64,000 nt of DNA from Emydura subglobosa (GCA_007922225.1 ML679961.1:69854890-69918889); one strand, 5' to 3'; positions 25,901 through 38,589 are shown, counted from the stretch's first letter. Numbers and translations: made by a program. Notes: generated by a model not told the origin, from the sequence alone.

Positions 25901-27330
25901 TGAATTAAGAGCCTGGTAACCTTGAATTCCACTTTGCATCCCTGGAACAGCCGAGACTGTGGTTATGATTCCAGCACTTCTAGAAATGTTTCTTGTTATT
26001 GATACAATTCCCGAGAATGGATTTAGAATCTGCTGTTCCTTCTACCCTGGTTACTACTTCGCAAGCTGCTAAAGGAAACGGGGCATTTCTGAGCTTCTTT
26101 ATAAACATTCAACTACTATGACGCTTTAGTTACATTTTGTGAATTCTAGAGTTTGAGGTATAAATTTGGAAATCTCTGAACTGGAGAGGCAGCTTCTAGC
26201 AAACCTCAGAATGTCATTAGGAGTTGAGTATTTCTAAAATTAGTGTTAAAGGAAAACTGCTGTGATTCTTTATGTGTCCATTAAACAAATACTAAATAAT
26301 ATGGGATACATAAAAAACCAAGTGTACGTCATATTGTCTCCAGAATGATAAACTGGCTCATCGGAAGTTGCCATTTAAAAAGAGGCCTAGTCTGACGATG
26401 TAGGTTAGGACACAGAAACTACAGTTCAGCATTTGAATGCATGGCAAAAGGGAAATATTCAGAGTTGTTGGAAGGAAACTTTTTTCCTATTTTAGGTAAT
26501 TTAGTTAAGTCACTTTGAAATTAACCAAAAAATATTCTGAAAAGCATAACAGGACTTAGAGTGACTTTGAAAGTCCCTACTTTCCCCTGCATTCAAATAG
26601 GACCTGCATTTCCTAATCCTCACTCTGGGTCCCCTAGACTGTCATGATGACATTTTTCTTCCTGATTGTTAATTATTCTTTCGTTTTAAATGATACTGTA
26701 CGTCTCTTCTCAGAATACTGAACCCTAGCTGCAGCAGAGCTACTTAAGCTCCCAAGAGTCACAAAAACCAGCCCCAGAGGCGTTCCTAACACAGGTAATT
26801 GTTACAAAATAAAATTTAAAAAAAATGAAACCAGGCACCATCAGCCATTCAGAACCCAGCAATCTGGCGTGAGTGGAGTGGAGCAATGATGCGCTGTCAG
26901 TTCACAGCTGGAGACCTGAGCAAGTCTCATCTTAGATGTTTGTTCACATTACAAATTCACAACACAGTCTGGCTTGTTGGCCACCTCTGCTTGCAGCAGG
27001 GCCAGGTTACTATTCTTCCACCCTCCCCCCGAGGGGCTTTCCTCATTTAATTCACTACTGTCCAGAAAGAGCAATGCCTGAGTTTGATAATAGATAAAGA
27101 TCTTTAGTGGATTGGCCCCTTTAAGATGGAGAGAAGATTGTCATCTGGAAGCATAAAAGTTCTCTGCTGGCTGGGCAGAACAAAGCAGCTAATGCTGAGG
27201 TCTAGTGCTACTGAATGACCCTAGGCAGAATGGACTGACTCTGCTGCTGCCAATCTCTAGGGAAAGCGGAAGGACAGAAACCAGACTAGAGACTGGCAAG
27301 GGGGATGTTGCACCTACTGAGGCAGTGCAG
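22921..27330. other. Intergenic stretch with old repeat-like sequence
   Basis: No gene recognised. The - strand frame at 23205-23423 has a charged, coiled-coil-like composition but no family I know, and may belong to a decayed transposon. An AT-rich block with many TATATA-like words lies at about 24140-24300. About 26640-26700 is AT-rich with homeodomain-like TTAATTATT. The stretch just before the CpG island may hold upstream control sequence. Confidence 0.4.
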
Positions 27331-27439
27331 AGCGTGGGCTGTGCAGTAACCCTACCGAGGGGTGGGAATGATGACTGAGAGGGAGGGGGCTGGCTGCATA
27401 TTTGGCTCTACTGAGCAGTCTGCTTGTTGTGCAGTTGTA

Positions 27440-28280
27440 GCGCGAGCCCAGAGCAGCTGCCAGCCCGAGAAAAGCTGTGCAGGGAGGAAAAGAGAGAGAG
27501 GCTCGACTCTGCTCTGCTCCCACACGCTGGACGCTGCCTGCTGGAAGAGGGACTCAGGGGCTGGAAGGCTGGGGAGAAGCTGCGCTGGAGAGGCGTGGAA
27601 GGATTTACCTTGCTTGTTACAGGCATGAGTCCCCATTGCAGCCCCTGCTGAAGTCCCCCCCCCCCCCAGGTGCCTGGCTCGCTCGCTCTCTGGCAGTGAC
27701 TGGGGGTGGCTGGTCCCCCCAGAGCTCCAGGGAAGGAGGGAGCAACTTGTGTCTGGCTCTGTAGACGCTGCTCCCTTTGGCTGCAGCAGGAGGGGGCAGT
27801 GCAGGGACCCCCCCACACCAGCTCCGAGCTGTGCTGTGCGGCTCTCCCGCCTGCCCCTGGGCCATGCAGAGGGGCCAGCCAGGGCTCAGCCTGCAGGAAA
27901 GGATGCTGCCGCCGCTGCTCGCCGGGACGGAGGGAGCCTGAACTGCGGCTTGAGGACGGGGCCGGCAGCCGCCCTGGCTCAATGAGATGCGGGGAGTTCC
28001 TGTCGCTGCGCTCCGAGCGGCTCCGCACTTCATCCCCAGGTAGGCGCATGGGGGCGAAGGCGCACCCGGCCCGCTCGGGCTCCTGCAGGGGCGGGATGGG
28101 CACGGATGTGCGACCCTCTCCTCCCCCGGGGCCGGGCCGCTAAGGAGCTAAGCGGCGGCTCCTCCCAGGAGAGCCAGGGGAGAGTCAGCAACGGTGGGCG
28201 GGGGCATCAGTGGATGGGGGTGACTCCCATTTGGGGGGCAGTGCATGGGGGCGAGGGCTGAGCCCCATTTTGGGCGGGCG
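27440..28280 (+). promoter_or_regulatory. CHST1: CpG island with candidate non-coding first exon, probably of CHST1
   Basis: GC content and CpG frequency rise sharply over several hundred bases compared with both sides. A good splice donor, CCCCAG|GTAGGC, follows 28039. CHST1 in mammals has its coding sequence in the last exon and non-coding exons many kilobases upstream, over a gene of roughly 17 kb. The distance from here to the CHST1 coding exon is about 15.5 kb on the same strand, which fits. The transcription start is not resolved; a TATA-like ATAAAAG near 27152 is too far upstream to assign. Overlapping long frames on both strands are a by-product of high GC. The link to CHST1 is inference; the island could serve another gene. 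Confidence 0.55.
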
Positions 28281-29595
28281 GTGCATAGGGGGCAAGAGCT
28301 AATCCCCATTTTTGTGGGAGGGTAACTGCACTTGAACTGGGAATTGCATTGCTGGCTCAGAGCAGGGTGTCCATCCCCTCAGTATCCTGTCACAGGCCAT
28401 GACCAGGTATTTCAGAGGAAGAAATCCCTTTGCACAGGGAAGGGATGGGATTCCCATTTGGGGGAGAGGTGGGCTCAGTAGGAGGATGGGATGATACCAG
28501 TCAGTGGATGGTTCCCACTCAGGGCAGGGAGGTAGCTCAATGCTGGGTATTTAAGGGGTGAGTTGGGCAGGCTTTACTTATCCATCCCTAATAACGCTGT
28601 ACCAAAAATGCTAGTAAGTTCCAGCCTTGGGCTGAGCTGGGAGGCTGCACTAAAGACACACAGGGCTGAAGTCTTCAGACTTCCATGGAGCTGGTTTTGC
28701 CTCATGCTAAAGTACTGGGCACTTAAGCTGTGCTGCTTCTTCCCAAGAGGAAAGGCATGGGGCGGGAGGGTAGGAAGATTTCCTATTTCTTTGCCATGCC
28801 AAGCACTGGGCAGGTCTCCATGGGAATGCCCTGTAGGCTAGCTCCTTCTTCCTGCCTGCCCCAGAGATGATGGGGTGTCTGCTTCTTCCTTACTCTCCTG
28901 ACCTTGCAACCCTTCCCTTAGCTTTGCCTTCCACAACTTTCCAGGGTAATGAAAAATCACCTGGAGTCCCTAGGCTGAGTCATTTTCCCAGCCATTCCTA
29001 TTTCTCAGACCTTTGTTCTCTCTGCACAGACCAAAGCGGCTCTTCTCCTGATGGATTTGGATTTCCTCTATTCACAGTTCCACAATGGCACTAGTCCTGG
29101 GATATTAACCCTCAGGAGCTCACTCTGGGGCAAAAGGGGAAGCAATTACAAGTGGGTTTTAGCAACCTCTTCATCAAAACCCTGCAGTAGAAATAAGCCT
29201 CGGTGAAAACTTCCTTTACTTTGTAACCATCGCCATTGTTTGGAATAATTGAATAATTTCCCTAATGCCATAAGGAGGCCAGACCTTCTGTCCCTTTGTG
29301 CAGCTGTGTCTGGGTTACTTGGGTATTTGTAGCTCTTGGAAGGAATTCAGTGGCTGGAAACAATCAGGTGCTTATATAACTGGATGCTGGAGCAGCTTTT
29401 AGTCCCAAACTGGTGTGAACTACTTGAAACAGGTGAGGGGCAAGAGGGGGTGTGGGAAGAGCTCTTACCAATGCCCAGCCTAGTGTAAACTAATACCCTT
29501 TTTAGAATGGAGAATCCATCCAGGAATGCTGAATAGTTAAGGGGTTGGGCTGTTGAAGGAACCAAATATTTGTTGAAAAGGGGAAGCAGGGGGAG
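28281..29595. other. Probable CHST1 intron sequence, no element recognised
   Basis: Single-copy-looking sequence downstream of the candidate donor. No exon can be called by eye. Confidence 0.35.
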
Positions 29596-29599
29596 AAAG

Positions 29600-30110
29600 A
29601 ATGGCTCAGTTGTTGAGGCCGTAGGCCTGGCCTGGCGTGTGGGAGATCTAGGGTATGTCTTCACTGATGGCGGCAAACTCGCCGCCAACAGATTGATTTC
29701 TCGGGATCAGCTGAGCAGAAGTGAAGACCTGCTCAATCAATCTGGAAATTGATTTAATAAATCCACCCCTAGAAAAAGAGTAATGATGCATTGACGGGAA
29801 TGCATTTCCTGTCGATGCAGCATAGTGGAAACGACGCGCAGAACAGACTTTAGGAAGTTGACAGAAGATACGCAAGCTGCAAAAAGTAGCTTGCATATCT
29901 CCTGTCGACGACCGCTGAATTTGCCGGTCAGTGTAGACCACACCCTAGGTTCCAGTCCCTGCTATGCCATGGACTCTCCATGTGATCTTGGGAAACCGAG
30001 GCAGAGAGAGGCTAAGTGACTTGCCCATCTGTAAAATGGGGATGATAATATCCCTACCTCACAGGGATGCCAAAGAGGATATGGGAACTGCTGGGATAAA
30101 AGCACCATCC
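29600..30110 (+). mobile_element. tRNA-derived SINE split by a later MITE
   Basis: The head has a canonical pol III A box, TGGCTCAGTTG (29602-29612). After the insertion the B box follows, GGTTCCAGTCC (29948-29958). The body then reads GCAGAGAGAGGCTAAGTGAC, TGCCCATCTGTAAAATGGGG and CTACCTCACAGGGATG, the conserved order of MIR-like or related tRNA SINEs. Removing 29651-29945 restores ordinary A-to-B box spacing. Confidence 0.72.
29651..29945. mobile_element. Short-TIR MITE inserted in the SINE
   Basis: Ends are GGGTATGTCTTCACT and AGTGTAGACCACACCC, inverted repeats with a few mismatches. The flanks are CTA on the left and TA or CTA on the right, giving a 2-3 bp target duplication. That pattern fits PIF/Harbinger or Tc1/mariner-like MITEs better than hAT. 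The inside has no coding capacity. The superfamily is inferred only from the ends. Confidence 0.7.
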
Positions 30111-30156
30111 ATTGAAATATCATGAAATGACACCCCTATAAACGAACTGGTCATTG

Positions 30157-30184
30157 GATAGACAGACAGACAGATAGATAGAAA
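30157..30184. repeat. GACA/GATA microsatellite
   Basis: GGATAGACAGACAGACAGAT runs into further GATA units. Confidence 0.85.
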
Positions 30185-30492
30185 GAAGGCGTTGCTCTAA
30201 GGAGGTTATAATGAGCTTTCAAATTGCCAGGAGCCTTCTAGCAAGCACTTGCCAGAGAAGGGCCTAATGAGAGGGTATGAGGTTACAGAGTGGTCTGGAG
30301 GACGGATCAGAAGAAGATGGAAGCTAGGAGCAGCTGTATCAGACAGTTAAAGACTGAAAGGCAGATGCTGTGCAGAGTAAGAGGGATAACTAGATAGTAA
30401 AATATTTGGGTTGGTTGGGGCTGTTCTTAGTTGTCAAAGATTAATTAGCTCAAAAAGCCTGTGCCAGGAAAAATTCAATGACGGGGAAAAGG

Positions 30493-30927
30493 CAGGGCCA
30501 TCCCTAGGGGAGTGCAGGGCCGGGAGCAAACCACACTATGTGGACCCCCTGCCTGGCTCCAACCTGGTCCCAGCACAAAGCCGGGACCCAGGCAGCAGCT
30601 GCCTGCCTCCTGCCTGGTCCTGGCTCGCAGCTGGGAGGCGGACTGCAGCCCCCGCCTCCCGCCTGGTCCCCGCTCCCACCCGGACCTGGAGGGAAGCCGG
30701 GACCCTGGTGGCAGCTGCTCGCCTCCTGCCTGATCCTGGCATGCAACCGGGAGGTGGGCTGCACCCCCACCTCGCGCCCGGTTCCCACTCCCACCTGCCT
30801 CCTGACTGGTCCCGGCAGGAAGCCAGGACCTGGTGGCAGCTGCCCGCCTCCTGCCCCGTCTGGCCCAGGGCCCCCCAAAGTGCAGGGCCCGGGGCAGTCG
30901 ATTCTCCCTATCCTAGGGACGGCTCTG
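30493..30927. mobile_element. hAT-like non-autonomous transposon with GC-rich tandem interior
   Basis: Terminal inverted repeats are CAGGGCCATCCCTAGG (30493-30508) and the complement of CAGAGCCGTCCCTAGG (ending 30927). The flanks carry a perfect 8-bp duplication, GGAAAAGG, at 30485-30492 and 30928-30935. Eight-base duplications and CAGRGC ends are the hAT signature. The interior holds about two and a half GC-rich tandem units of 116-125 bases, each starting near GCAGCTGC (about 30595, 30711, 30836). Long open frames on both strands come from this composition and are not genes. Confidence 0.88.
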
Positions 30928-30935
30928 GGAAAAGG

Positions 30936-33900
30936 GTACATTGTCCTATTGCACAGTCTCATGGTGCCTTTCGTCCTAAAGGATCCTGCCGCCACCTCTG
31001 GGGTGAAGGAGGAAGCTTGGTGGATGAACGACAGTACCTGAGTAAGGAAGGTTTTGAGAAAGGCCACCCTACCCTCAGGAAAGGCACCATGGGATCTTTC
31101 ATGCAGAACAGACAGGACCTCAGCTTTTAAGCTCCCATTTGAAGGGCCCACAAACCAGGTGAACGTATGGTGCTTGTTTTAGCACTTCAGGAAAGTGAAG
31201 GGGGCTGGGATTTGTAGAGAAGCTATAGACTTAGGACTACAGCAGAGGCAAGGATTTTCCATGGCAAGACTGGAACCCTCCTCACCCCCATATTAACTGG
31301 CCTTGCTGTACAGATACTGCATATGCTTGGCATCCCCTGCAGTGCCTGGCAGTGGGAGTCTGCTTTCAGTAAGGGGTGGGTTGGAAATGGCCCCTTCCTG
31401 TTATTTTAATAGCAGCTTTCCTAGTTTGATCGCCTTTGCTCCTGGGGAGCAGTGAGGGGCACAGCCTATGGAGGGAGATACTAACAGCTCCATCAGTGCC
31501 TTCCCAGGTGGCTGCATCACACCCCAGTGGCCCTAGAGAGGTGTCAAGAGGCAGCAGAGCTGGAGCCTGCGGGCTCCTACTGGGGTTTGTTTTGCCATCC
31601 TACAACTGAATTTCTGTGGCTGATCTGTGAACTCCTACAGAAACAGCCCTGCAAAGTGAGAGCCTGGCTGGTCGGTAACTGGTCAGCACCACAAAGAGGC
31701 ACTGCTGATCTCTCCATGCCTCTGCTTCCCTCGCTGCAAAATATGCATATTAACAATTAACCCTGTCTGGAGAGTGTGGTGGGCTCCATGGACGGAAGGT
31801 GCTATGATGAGACAGTGTTACTGAATTATTATTAGTTACAGGGTAAGGGGTAGGGCAGCTGGGACAATAAGACGGCGTAAAAGGTAAAGGGAACGGAAGC
31901 TAGTGCATACTGGTTGGTACGGGTGGGTGTGGCACTTTTGCACAAGTGTGGTTAGGCATTGGGATGGGTCTGGTTTTTTGGGTGCCTGGGCCCAGAGAAA
32001 CACAGTGCAGTAATGACTCCCAAACGCTGCAGCAACGCTAGCGTCAGAGGAAGGGGTTTGGCTCCCGGCTGTAGACTCACGGACTGTATTTTATGTAGTT
32101 GGGCGTTTGCACCGCTCGTGCATCTGTGTGACCCTGTGTACGTCACAGTCTGCAATGGGGGCATCTACACCACAGTCCATCTGCTGCTGCCCCTTCCATT
32201 CGTTCAGGACCCTAAATCTCCCTGAGCATTTGATATTCACAATCATGTTCTGAGCTGGTCCCAAACGCCTGAGTCACTGTATGGTTTCCATAGAAACAGA
32301 CTTGTTCATTGTAATCAGTTTTGGGGGGTAGACACTATGTCTGGTGGCAGTATTGCACAGGGGCAGATAGGGGGCCAGCCCCAGCCAGACACATAGTGGT
32401 GGGAGAGGTGCAGGGCTCCACTGGATCGGACTGAAGGGCGCCTGCTTCACGCCTTCCCTCAGCCACAGCAACAGGCTTGCAACAAGGCTGCCGGCTTTTG
32501 CTTCAGGTCTCAGCAGGGCTGTGCATGGTGTGAGGAGGCATCTTGGGTGTCTTCAGTGCCTCTGGCTTCCAGCCCTTTGCCCTGACCACATGGTCCCTCT
32601 CCTCCTCGCTGGCCAGCTGAATCTTCTCCTTCCCCCTTGTCTCCTTTCCCCGATAGCCCTATTTTCCCCAGTGAGCCAGGGCCACAAGACAGCCCTTCGT
32701 TTCAAAGCAATTGCGCGGGTGGGAAGGCAGGAGTGGCTGAAGAAGTCTGGGTCACCCAAATCCGGCTAGCAAAATCAAGAGCATGAATCCTACCGAGTGG
32801 AAGAGAGAGCGGCGCAGCCTCAGAGACACACCAAGAGAACAGGGACCTGCATGAACTACAAAGTTTAACCCTCAGGAGCGGCAGTAACACCCCCCTAGCA
32901 GCGATAATACATAATAATAATAATTATTAACACCTTCCATTTTAAAGCACATGCCACCCTGAAGGAATCCAAAGCACTCTGCAGACCATAGACAGGAATT
33001 ACTTCACTTGCACTGGATGCAGCCACCTCTGGGGAGGAGCAACAAGCAAGGCAGCTGCAGAGCAATATTACACAACCTTGTAGGGCAGGGAAAAGAAAGA
33101 TTCCTGTATTCAGTCAAGCCTACAGGGGGAATTGAAAGTGGCAGAATGGACTCACCTGCATTGGGCTTTGACCAGGACGTAGAGTGATGTGTGGGAGACA
33201 CACCCCCCACCTTAAAAGCAGTGACGTGAGATCTTGAATGACCACAAGAGTTTTGACAGCGCCTGCAGCTGCACAGCACCTTGGCGCACCAGGGCTCAGT
33301 GCTGATTCAGACAGTGGAATAGCCGCTATCCCAGTCGCTGCAGCCACTAGCCTTTTCTACTGACCAGCTGCAGCCTGCTTACTTTGTGAGCTCAGCCATG
33401 ATCAGAGCATACAGCTGGGCACTCCCATTATGGCGCTATCAAAGCAAGTCACTACCAGCAAACCTGTTAAGAGTCCAGAGCTCAGGGACTCCCTCCCAGG
33501 GTCTCTGTTGTGTCCAGCCACACTTGCTATACTCTGTTTGAGGGTAACTTACTGATACCATTCAAGTTAATTCATGACTTCTGCCTCCTTTTGTGAGTGC
33601 TTCACTGTCTTTAAACTTCCTCCTAGGAGGCAGTGGGAAGCGGGGGTGGGGAGAGCAGAGCTGCTCCTCTGGAATTTTGCTTTTAAAACTGACCCGGTCC
33701 CTGTCCCACTGCCCCGGGGAGCAGCCTGCTACAATGGGAGCCAGGCCATGGGTCATTGCACTGCATCCTGGGGACAGCATGGAGCTGCAGTGATCAGTGT
33801 TTAGAGGGAAGGGAGAAGGAATGCCAACCCCAAAGGTTCAAAAATCAGAAGTCAGGCCCACGAAATCATGAGATTTAAAAAAAAAAACCAAAAAACTATT

Positions 33901-33950
33901 TTGGGCCCAAAGATTGTATTGTTCTTGGTCTGTCATTTGATTTTAGAATT
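30936..33950. other. Probable CHST1 intron, few recognisable elements
   Basis: No exon recognised. A short ATAATAATAATTATTAACAC tract near 32910-32930 followed by AAAGCAC-type sequence may be an old SINE end on the - strand. A duplicated ATCATGAGATT-type phrase near 33860-33880 belongs to a known-looking turtle repeat type but is too short to define. Confidence 0.35.
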
Positions 33951-33956
33951 CCCAGT

Positions 33957-34620
33957 TAGTGTTGCCCACTGTCTCAGATTTACCGGACAAGGTGATTTTT
34001 GGCCACTGGTGCAGACACTCCCACCCCCACATCAGCCTGTCCTCTGCCCAACAATTAATACTGTCCACCCAACCTTCAAATCCATCCTGTCCCCTCAGTC
34101 CCTGTATCAGTTGTGCCCAGATACCCGTTCTGGTTGTCTCTCCAGCCCCCTATCTGCCCAGATCCCAGCTCAGTTCTGCAATCCCAACCTCACCTCTGCT
34201 CCTCCTGCATCTCGTGTGGTTCTTCAGCCTCTCTCCCAGGCACGGTGGGGTGAGCTGCAGCAAGGTTCCCAGCTCCCACTTCCAGGCTGGGTATTGTAGT
34301 GAGGGAGAGGAGAGCCTCCCTGAGCTGCTTGGCTCTTTCTGCTCCCTCCTCCTCTCTGGTGAAAATGGGCTCCTGGGGTGGGGTGGGATGGGGGGAGGCA
34401 GCGAGTTCTACCTGCTTCCTGCAGTAGCTCTGATAAGATGCTCTTCCCCAGGAGGTGGGTCAGTGGGTCAGGAGGCCACTCCGAGGGGGTTTCCCATAGG
34501 CAGGGCTGAAATTCACAAGTGGGCTGGAGCTTCCTCCCTCACCCCCAGATCGGATCCAGCTCTGGCAAAAAAAAATCTCACTTTCAAAAAAAAAAAAATC
34601 TCCAGAGTTGGCAACACTAG
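33957..34620. mobile_element. Possible inverted-terminal-repeat element
   Basis: Left end TAGTGTTGCCCACTGTCTCA and right end CTCCAGAGTTGGCAACACTA are inverted repeats of about 14 bases with one or two mismatches. A-rich tracts lie next to the right end. No convincing target duplication was seen, so two related short repeats in opposite orientation remain possible. Confidence 0.45.
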
Positions 34621-37600
34621 GGGCCCTTCCTGGTATTAGTGGTGGGGATTGGCAGACGAGGGCCACGCACCAAGGACAAGGAAGGGCAGAGCTGAGATCC
34701 CTGTGCTGGGCGCTCAGGGACATGGAAGGTCACTCCTTCCTTCTTGTACCTGATGAATTGGGGTGCTGCACCTCCACCCCATGCATAGGACTTCCAGATG
34801 TAAAGACTCTCATACAGAGAGGACAGTGGGAGCACGCAGCCCAGCTCTGTACTCCCCCACCCCCATTATCTCCTTCCCCCTCTGGGCAGAAATAGGGCCT
34901 TGAGCTCCACCCACCCACCCAGGGGAAACCCCACGTCTATAACTCTAGCTCCATAGCAGTCCCTCTCCCTCAGCTGGAAGGAGGGTGGCTTTGAGATGGG
35001 GTGTGTGAATTCAGGAAGGGTGGGGACAGTAGCCTGCTTTGGGGGGGCTGGGTATGCGTGTGCAGGGAAATCCTGGAAATCTGCACCTTCCAGCGCTGGA
35101 GAACCCTAGAGAGATTACACCATGGGCCTCCAGGACTGGGAAAGACTTTGCCCTTGGCAAAGGCTAGATTTCCCACTGTGGCTACTAGCAGTTTAGCTCC
35201 ACCAGTGACAGCACTAATTTACACAGCGTGCTGACATTTCTACCAACATGTCATCTAACTCTGCTCAGAGCAGGTCCACAGGACACGGTGCTTACAATTC
35301 TGGCACCAACCAGTCCTGTGTCTGCCTTTGAACCACCATTTTGGGGGTAGCAATGGTGGGAAATTCTAGACCAAAAAAAGAAAACCTAGCGTAGCAAGAC
35401 CTGTGGGACCAGGTTTTCCAAAGAGCTCAGGGCTAGATTTCCAAGCTCTCAGCACCTACAAGTGGAGATGGATTTTCCAAACAACTCAGCTCCCACTTAG
35501 GCACCTAAACACGGGCCAGGTTTTTGTAAGTGTTCAGCCCCCAGCTGCTGCCTCTATGACACCAATGGGCAGATTTCCAGAAGAGCTCAGTGTGCAATGT
35601 GCTGAACTCTTCTGCTTACGGGGCTCAAATGGGAACTGAGCAATTTTGAAAATCTGGTTGCCAGGGTGGGGGCTGAGCTCTTTGGGAGATTCTAGCGATA
35701 GCGCGCACGCATGTGTGTCTACAGCAGTGTGCTCAGCGTAGTGAGCTGAATTATGTCTGTCTGTCTGTCTGCCCCTTTGGGGGCAATTGTTTCAGCAGCC
35801 TGGTTGTAGTCTCTGTTTTTGGCAAGTGGAGGCCAGGAAAAGCCTGAACTGAAGGCGATGCCCACCCTTGCCAGAAGCTCCCCAGTGCTGGTGGGCTAAC
35901 ACTGTCTGGGACAGCAGTGCCATGGGGCCAGGAGAGGGCTCAGTCACAGCCCTGCCAAGCTGCTTGGAAAGGGGAGTGTCCCCTGGCCTTTCTGGGGGCT
36001 GCCTCCCTTTCCTCATTCATTGCTTCCCATCTCACCTCTGCACGTGGCAGGGCTGCGGCACAGACTTGCCTCCTGCTGAAGTCTCCACTGACTCCAGGGG
36101 GCACTCGGCTCCTTGCTGTGGTTAGACTAAACCCAGTGAGTGCAGGGTTGGGTGGTGGACCCTCCTTATGCTCACCCTGCTGGGAGGAGGCAGGGGGACT
36201 GGGATGCCCAGGCAAGTCTTTAGGTGATGAAAGCGTCTTTGAATAGTCTCTGTTTAAGAGGAACCTGATTTCAATCAGAGCTGAGGACTTTCATTTACAC
36301 AGCTGGTAGGAGCTGCACGGAACTGGCCCTGGCTTGGAGTTGCCTTCCACTTGGACTGCTCTGGTAGGCGCTGTGCTGTGCTGGTCCCTGCGGGGAGTCC
36401 CCTCTCTCTCTGGCTGCACTGAGCTGGCCTTGATTGGGAATTGCTCCTTGTAGATTTGACTGTGACCCGACAGCATGCAGTAAGGCTGTTGATGCTGAGC
36501 ACAGCTCTCTCGCTGAACTAGCTGTGAACTGGCAAAGGGAGGAAAGACACTTCACACTTTCTTTCAGAATTCAAACCAGGCATCCTGGACTCCTCACCCT
36601 AGCAGCTCCCCATGTCTGCAGCAAGCCAAGGGGCAACAGCCTGGCTGGAGGGTGCTGCTTCCCATGAAGGGGGCACAGAGAGGGCATAATGCAGGCAGGT
36701 CATTCACCTGCAGTCCATCACTCTGTCCCAGAGTGATGCCAGGCTGGCCTTCAGATTTGCTTTGTCTCACATGTGCGTCCGTACAGACGTCTACCCCTCC
36801 CCCAGTACAACTGGGCACAGCTGAAATAGCAAGGGGTGCTGTGTGTCAGGAGGGAGGGGCATCAGCAGTGCTGTGGTGGGGGGGGCGAACCCAAGAACAG
36901 AACAACAGAGTGGGGTGCAGGTCAGTATTCAGATTTAGTGGCAGAACCTAGGATCAGGAAGCTTACTCAGCAGCTGGCCTCATTCTGTGTACTTGTGGCC
37001 AGCACTGTATATCCCTCACTTTCCAAAGTCATCAGCCACACCTGCCTCAATACATTCCCTGAGAAAGGAAAGAAAGAACCGAATTTTTTAGGAGGCCGCA
37101 GTAGAGCTGGTGGCCACCAGAGGGGATTAGAGAGTTCTCTGCTTGGATAGTGCACATAGAAAACTGAACAGAAGTCCTGCTGTTTGGCAAAGAAGCCGCT
37201 GTGCCTAGCTTGACAGAGCCGTGTGTGTGTGAGCCTCCCTTTCCACAGGGCCAGGAGCAGAGAGTAAACCAGGGTCTTGCCCTTCATCTTTCCTAACTGG
37301 GAACAATGAGCGTGAGTAACTGGAACAGCGCGATGGGCGTGTGTCTGGGGAAGCAGGAGAAGAACATGCAGAGGAGAAGGCTATGATGGGCGGCGTTGGA
37401 GGAAGCAAGGAAAGAGGTGGTAAGACATAGGAGGGCTAGAAAGAATTCTCTGTGGGTGGGGGTTTGACAGGACACGAGAGAAGCGGTGGGGTTTCGTGTA
37501 TGGACACGATGCCTGGGCCCCTCTGGGGCAGCCTCCTTTTGCAAGACAGCTACTGATATGCCAAGGCTAGTGTGTAGCAGGATCACCAATGGATATACCT

Positions 37601-38580
37601 TGCATCTTCCTGCCCCCCAGACACAGCCTGGCACTGGCAGGCAGCAGCCCAGAAAAACAGACTAAAGCAAAGTGTTGGTATATATTTAACACTGGTGAAA
37701 AGTGCTAGGTCAGACCCGCTCCTCCTGTTTAGCCGCAGAACAGGTTCAATATGGACAGGGCAGGGCATACTTCCCCCTCCCCCATCAGCGAGGCTCAGCC
37801 CTGCCCTAGAGGGGGTCACCTCTGGGAGGAAGAAGGGAGTTCAGGCTCCAGGACCTCTTTGGTCCTCGGACACTCTGCTCAGGCTGTCAGGAAGGGCGCA
37901 AGGTAGTAATAACTGTGGAGGTTTGGATCATGGACACCTGCCCACTGGGGGGCTGAACTGAAAGCCATCAATTCCTCTGTCCCAGGGGCCACCAAACAGC
38001 CATCAGAGAGGAAGAACTTGTGGTCACGGTCAGCCTGGGATGGATTGGAGGTGGTGGTGAAAGGCTCCATGCCCTATTCCCAGTGCTGCAAGTCATCCTG
38101 CCCCCAGAAAAACATCCCCGAGCCTCCTGTAGGCTGTTGGGAGCTGAGATCACTAATTAAATACAATCAAGAGTAAAAGCATGGGGGGGTTAAGGAGGGG
38201 GGGGTTAAGTCTTAGCAAGGCAGCCCCTGACCCCCTTTGTGTTTCTGACTCTCGCAGCCTCTTCTGCGAGTCGGCCACGTCAGGGTGACGGGTGAGCCAC
38301 ATGCTGCTAACTGCCCCCCCCCACCCTCCGAACCCCCAGACTCACCTGCCACCTGCAGAACCAGGCTGGGAGGAGCTGACGGGAAGCCTACCTGCCCAAT
38401 CGGATCTGTGGATCAGAGAGTGAGCATGTGTATAGAAAAGAGAGGAAAGCAGAGGAGGAATTGTCTGAGGGGAGCGACTCAGAGGGACATACTAATGTCA
38501 TGGGGTGATTTCAAAATATCTGGGTCCCTTAAATTGGTTTTGCCTGAAGTTAGTGGTCAGTACTTTGATTAGAACCGCAA
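34621..38580. other. Probable CHST1 intron, no gene recognised
   Basis: GC-moderate sequence with many short frames of no recognisable family. A (GTCT)n microsatellite lies at about 35755-35771. Small non-coding exons of CHST1 could lie here but cannot be called without transcript data. Confidence 0.35.
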
Positions 38581-38589
38581 AGCCCTATG

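Noticed and set aside
27352..28143. Several overlapping frames up to 231 codons at 27.4-28.1 kb
   Set aside because: They sit in a CpG island, overlap on both strands and in several frames, and resemble no protein family. High GC lowers stop frequency.
30411..31151. Long open frames on both strands (239 codons + strand, 215 codons - strand)
   Set aside because: They lie mostly inside the GC-rich tandem array of a hAT-like element with fixed ends. Proline/glycine-rich composition on both strands is a by-product of base composition.
33959..34639. 226-codon + strand frame
   Set aside because: Low-complexity serine/proline/leucine composition in a C-rich tract bounded by a possible inverted-repeat element. 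No family resemblance.
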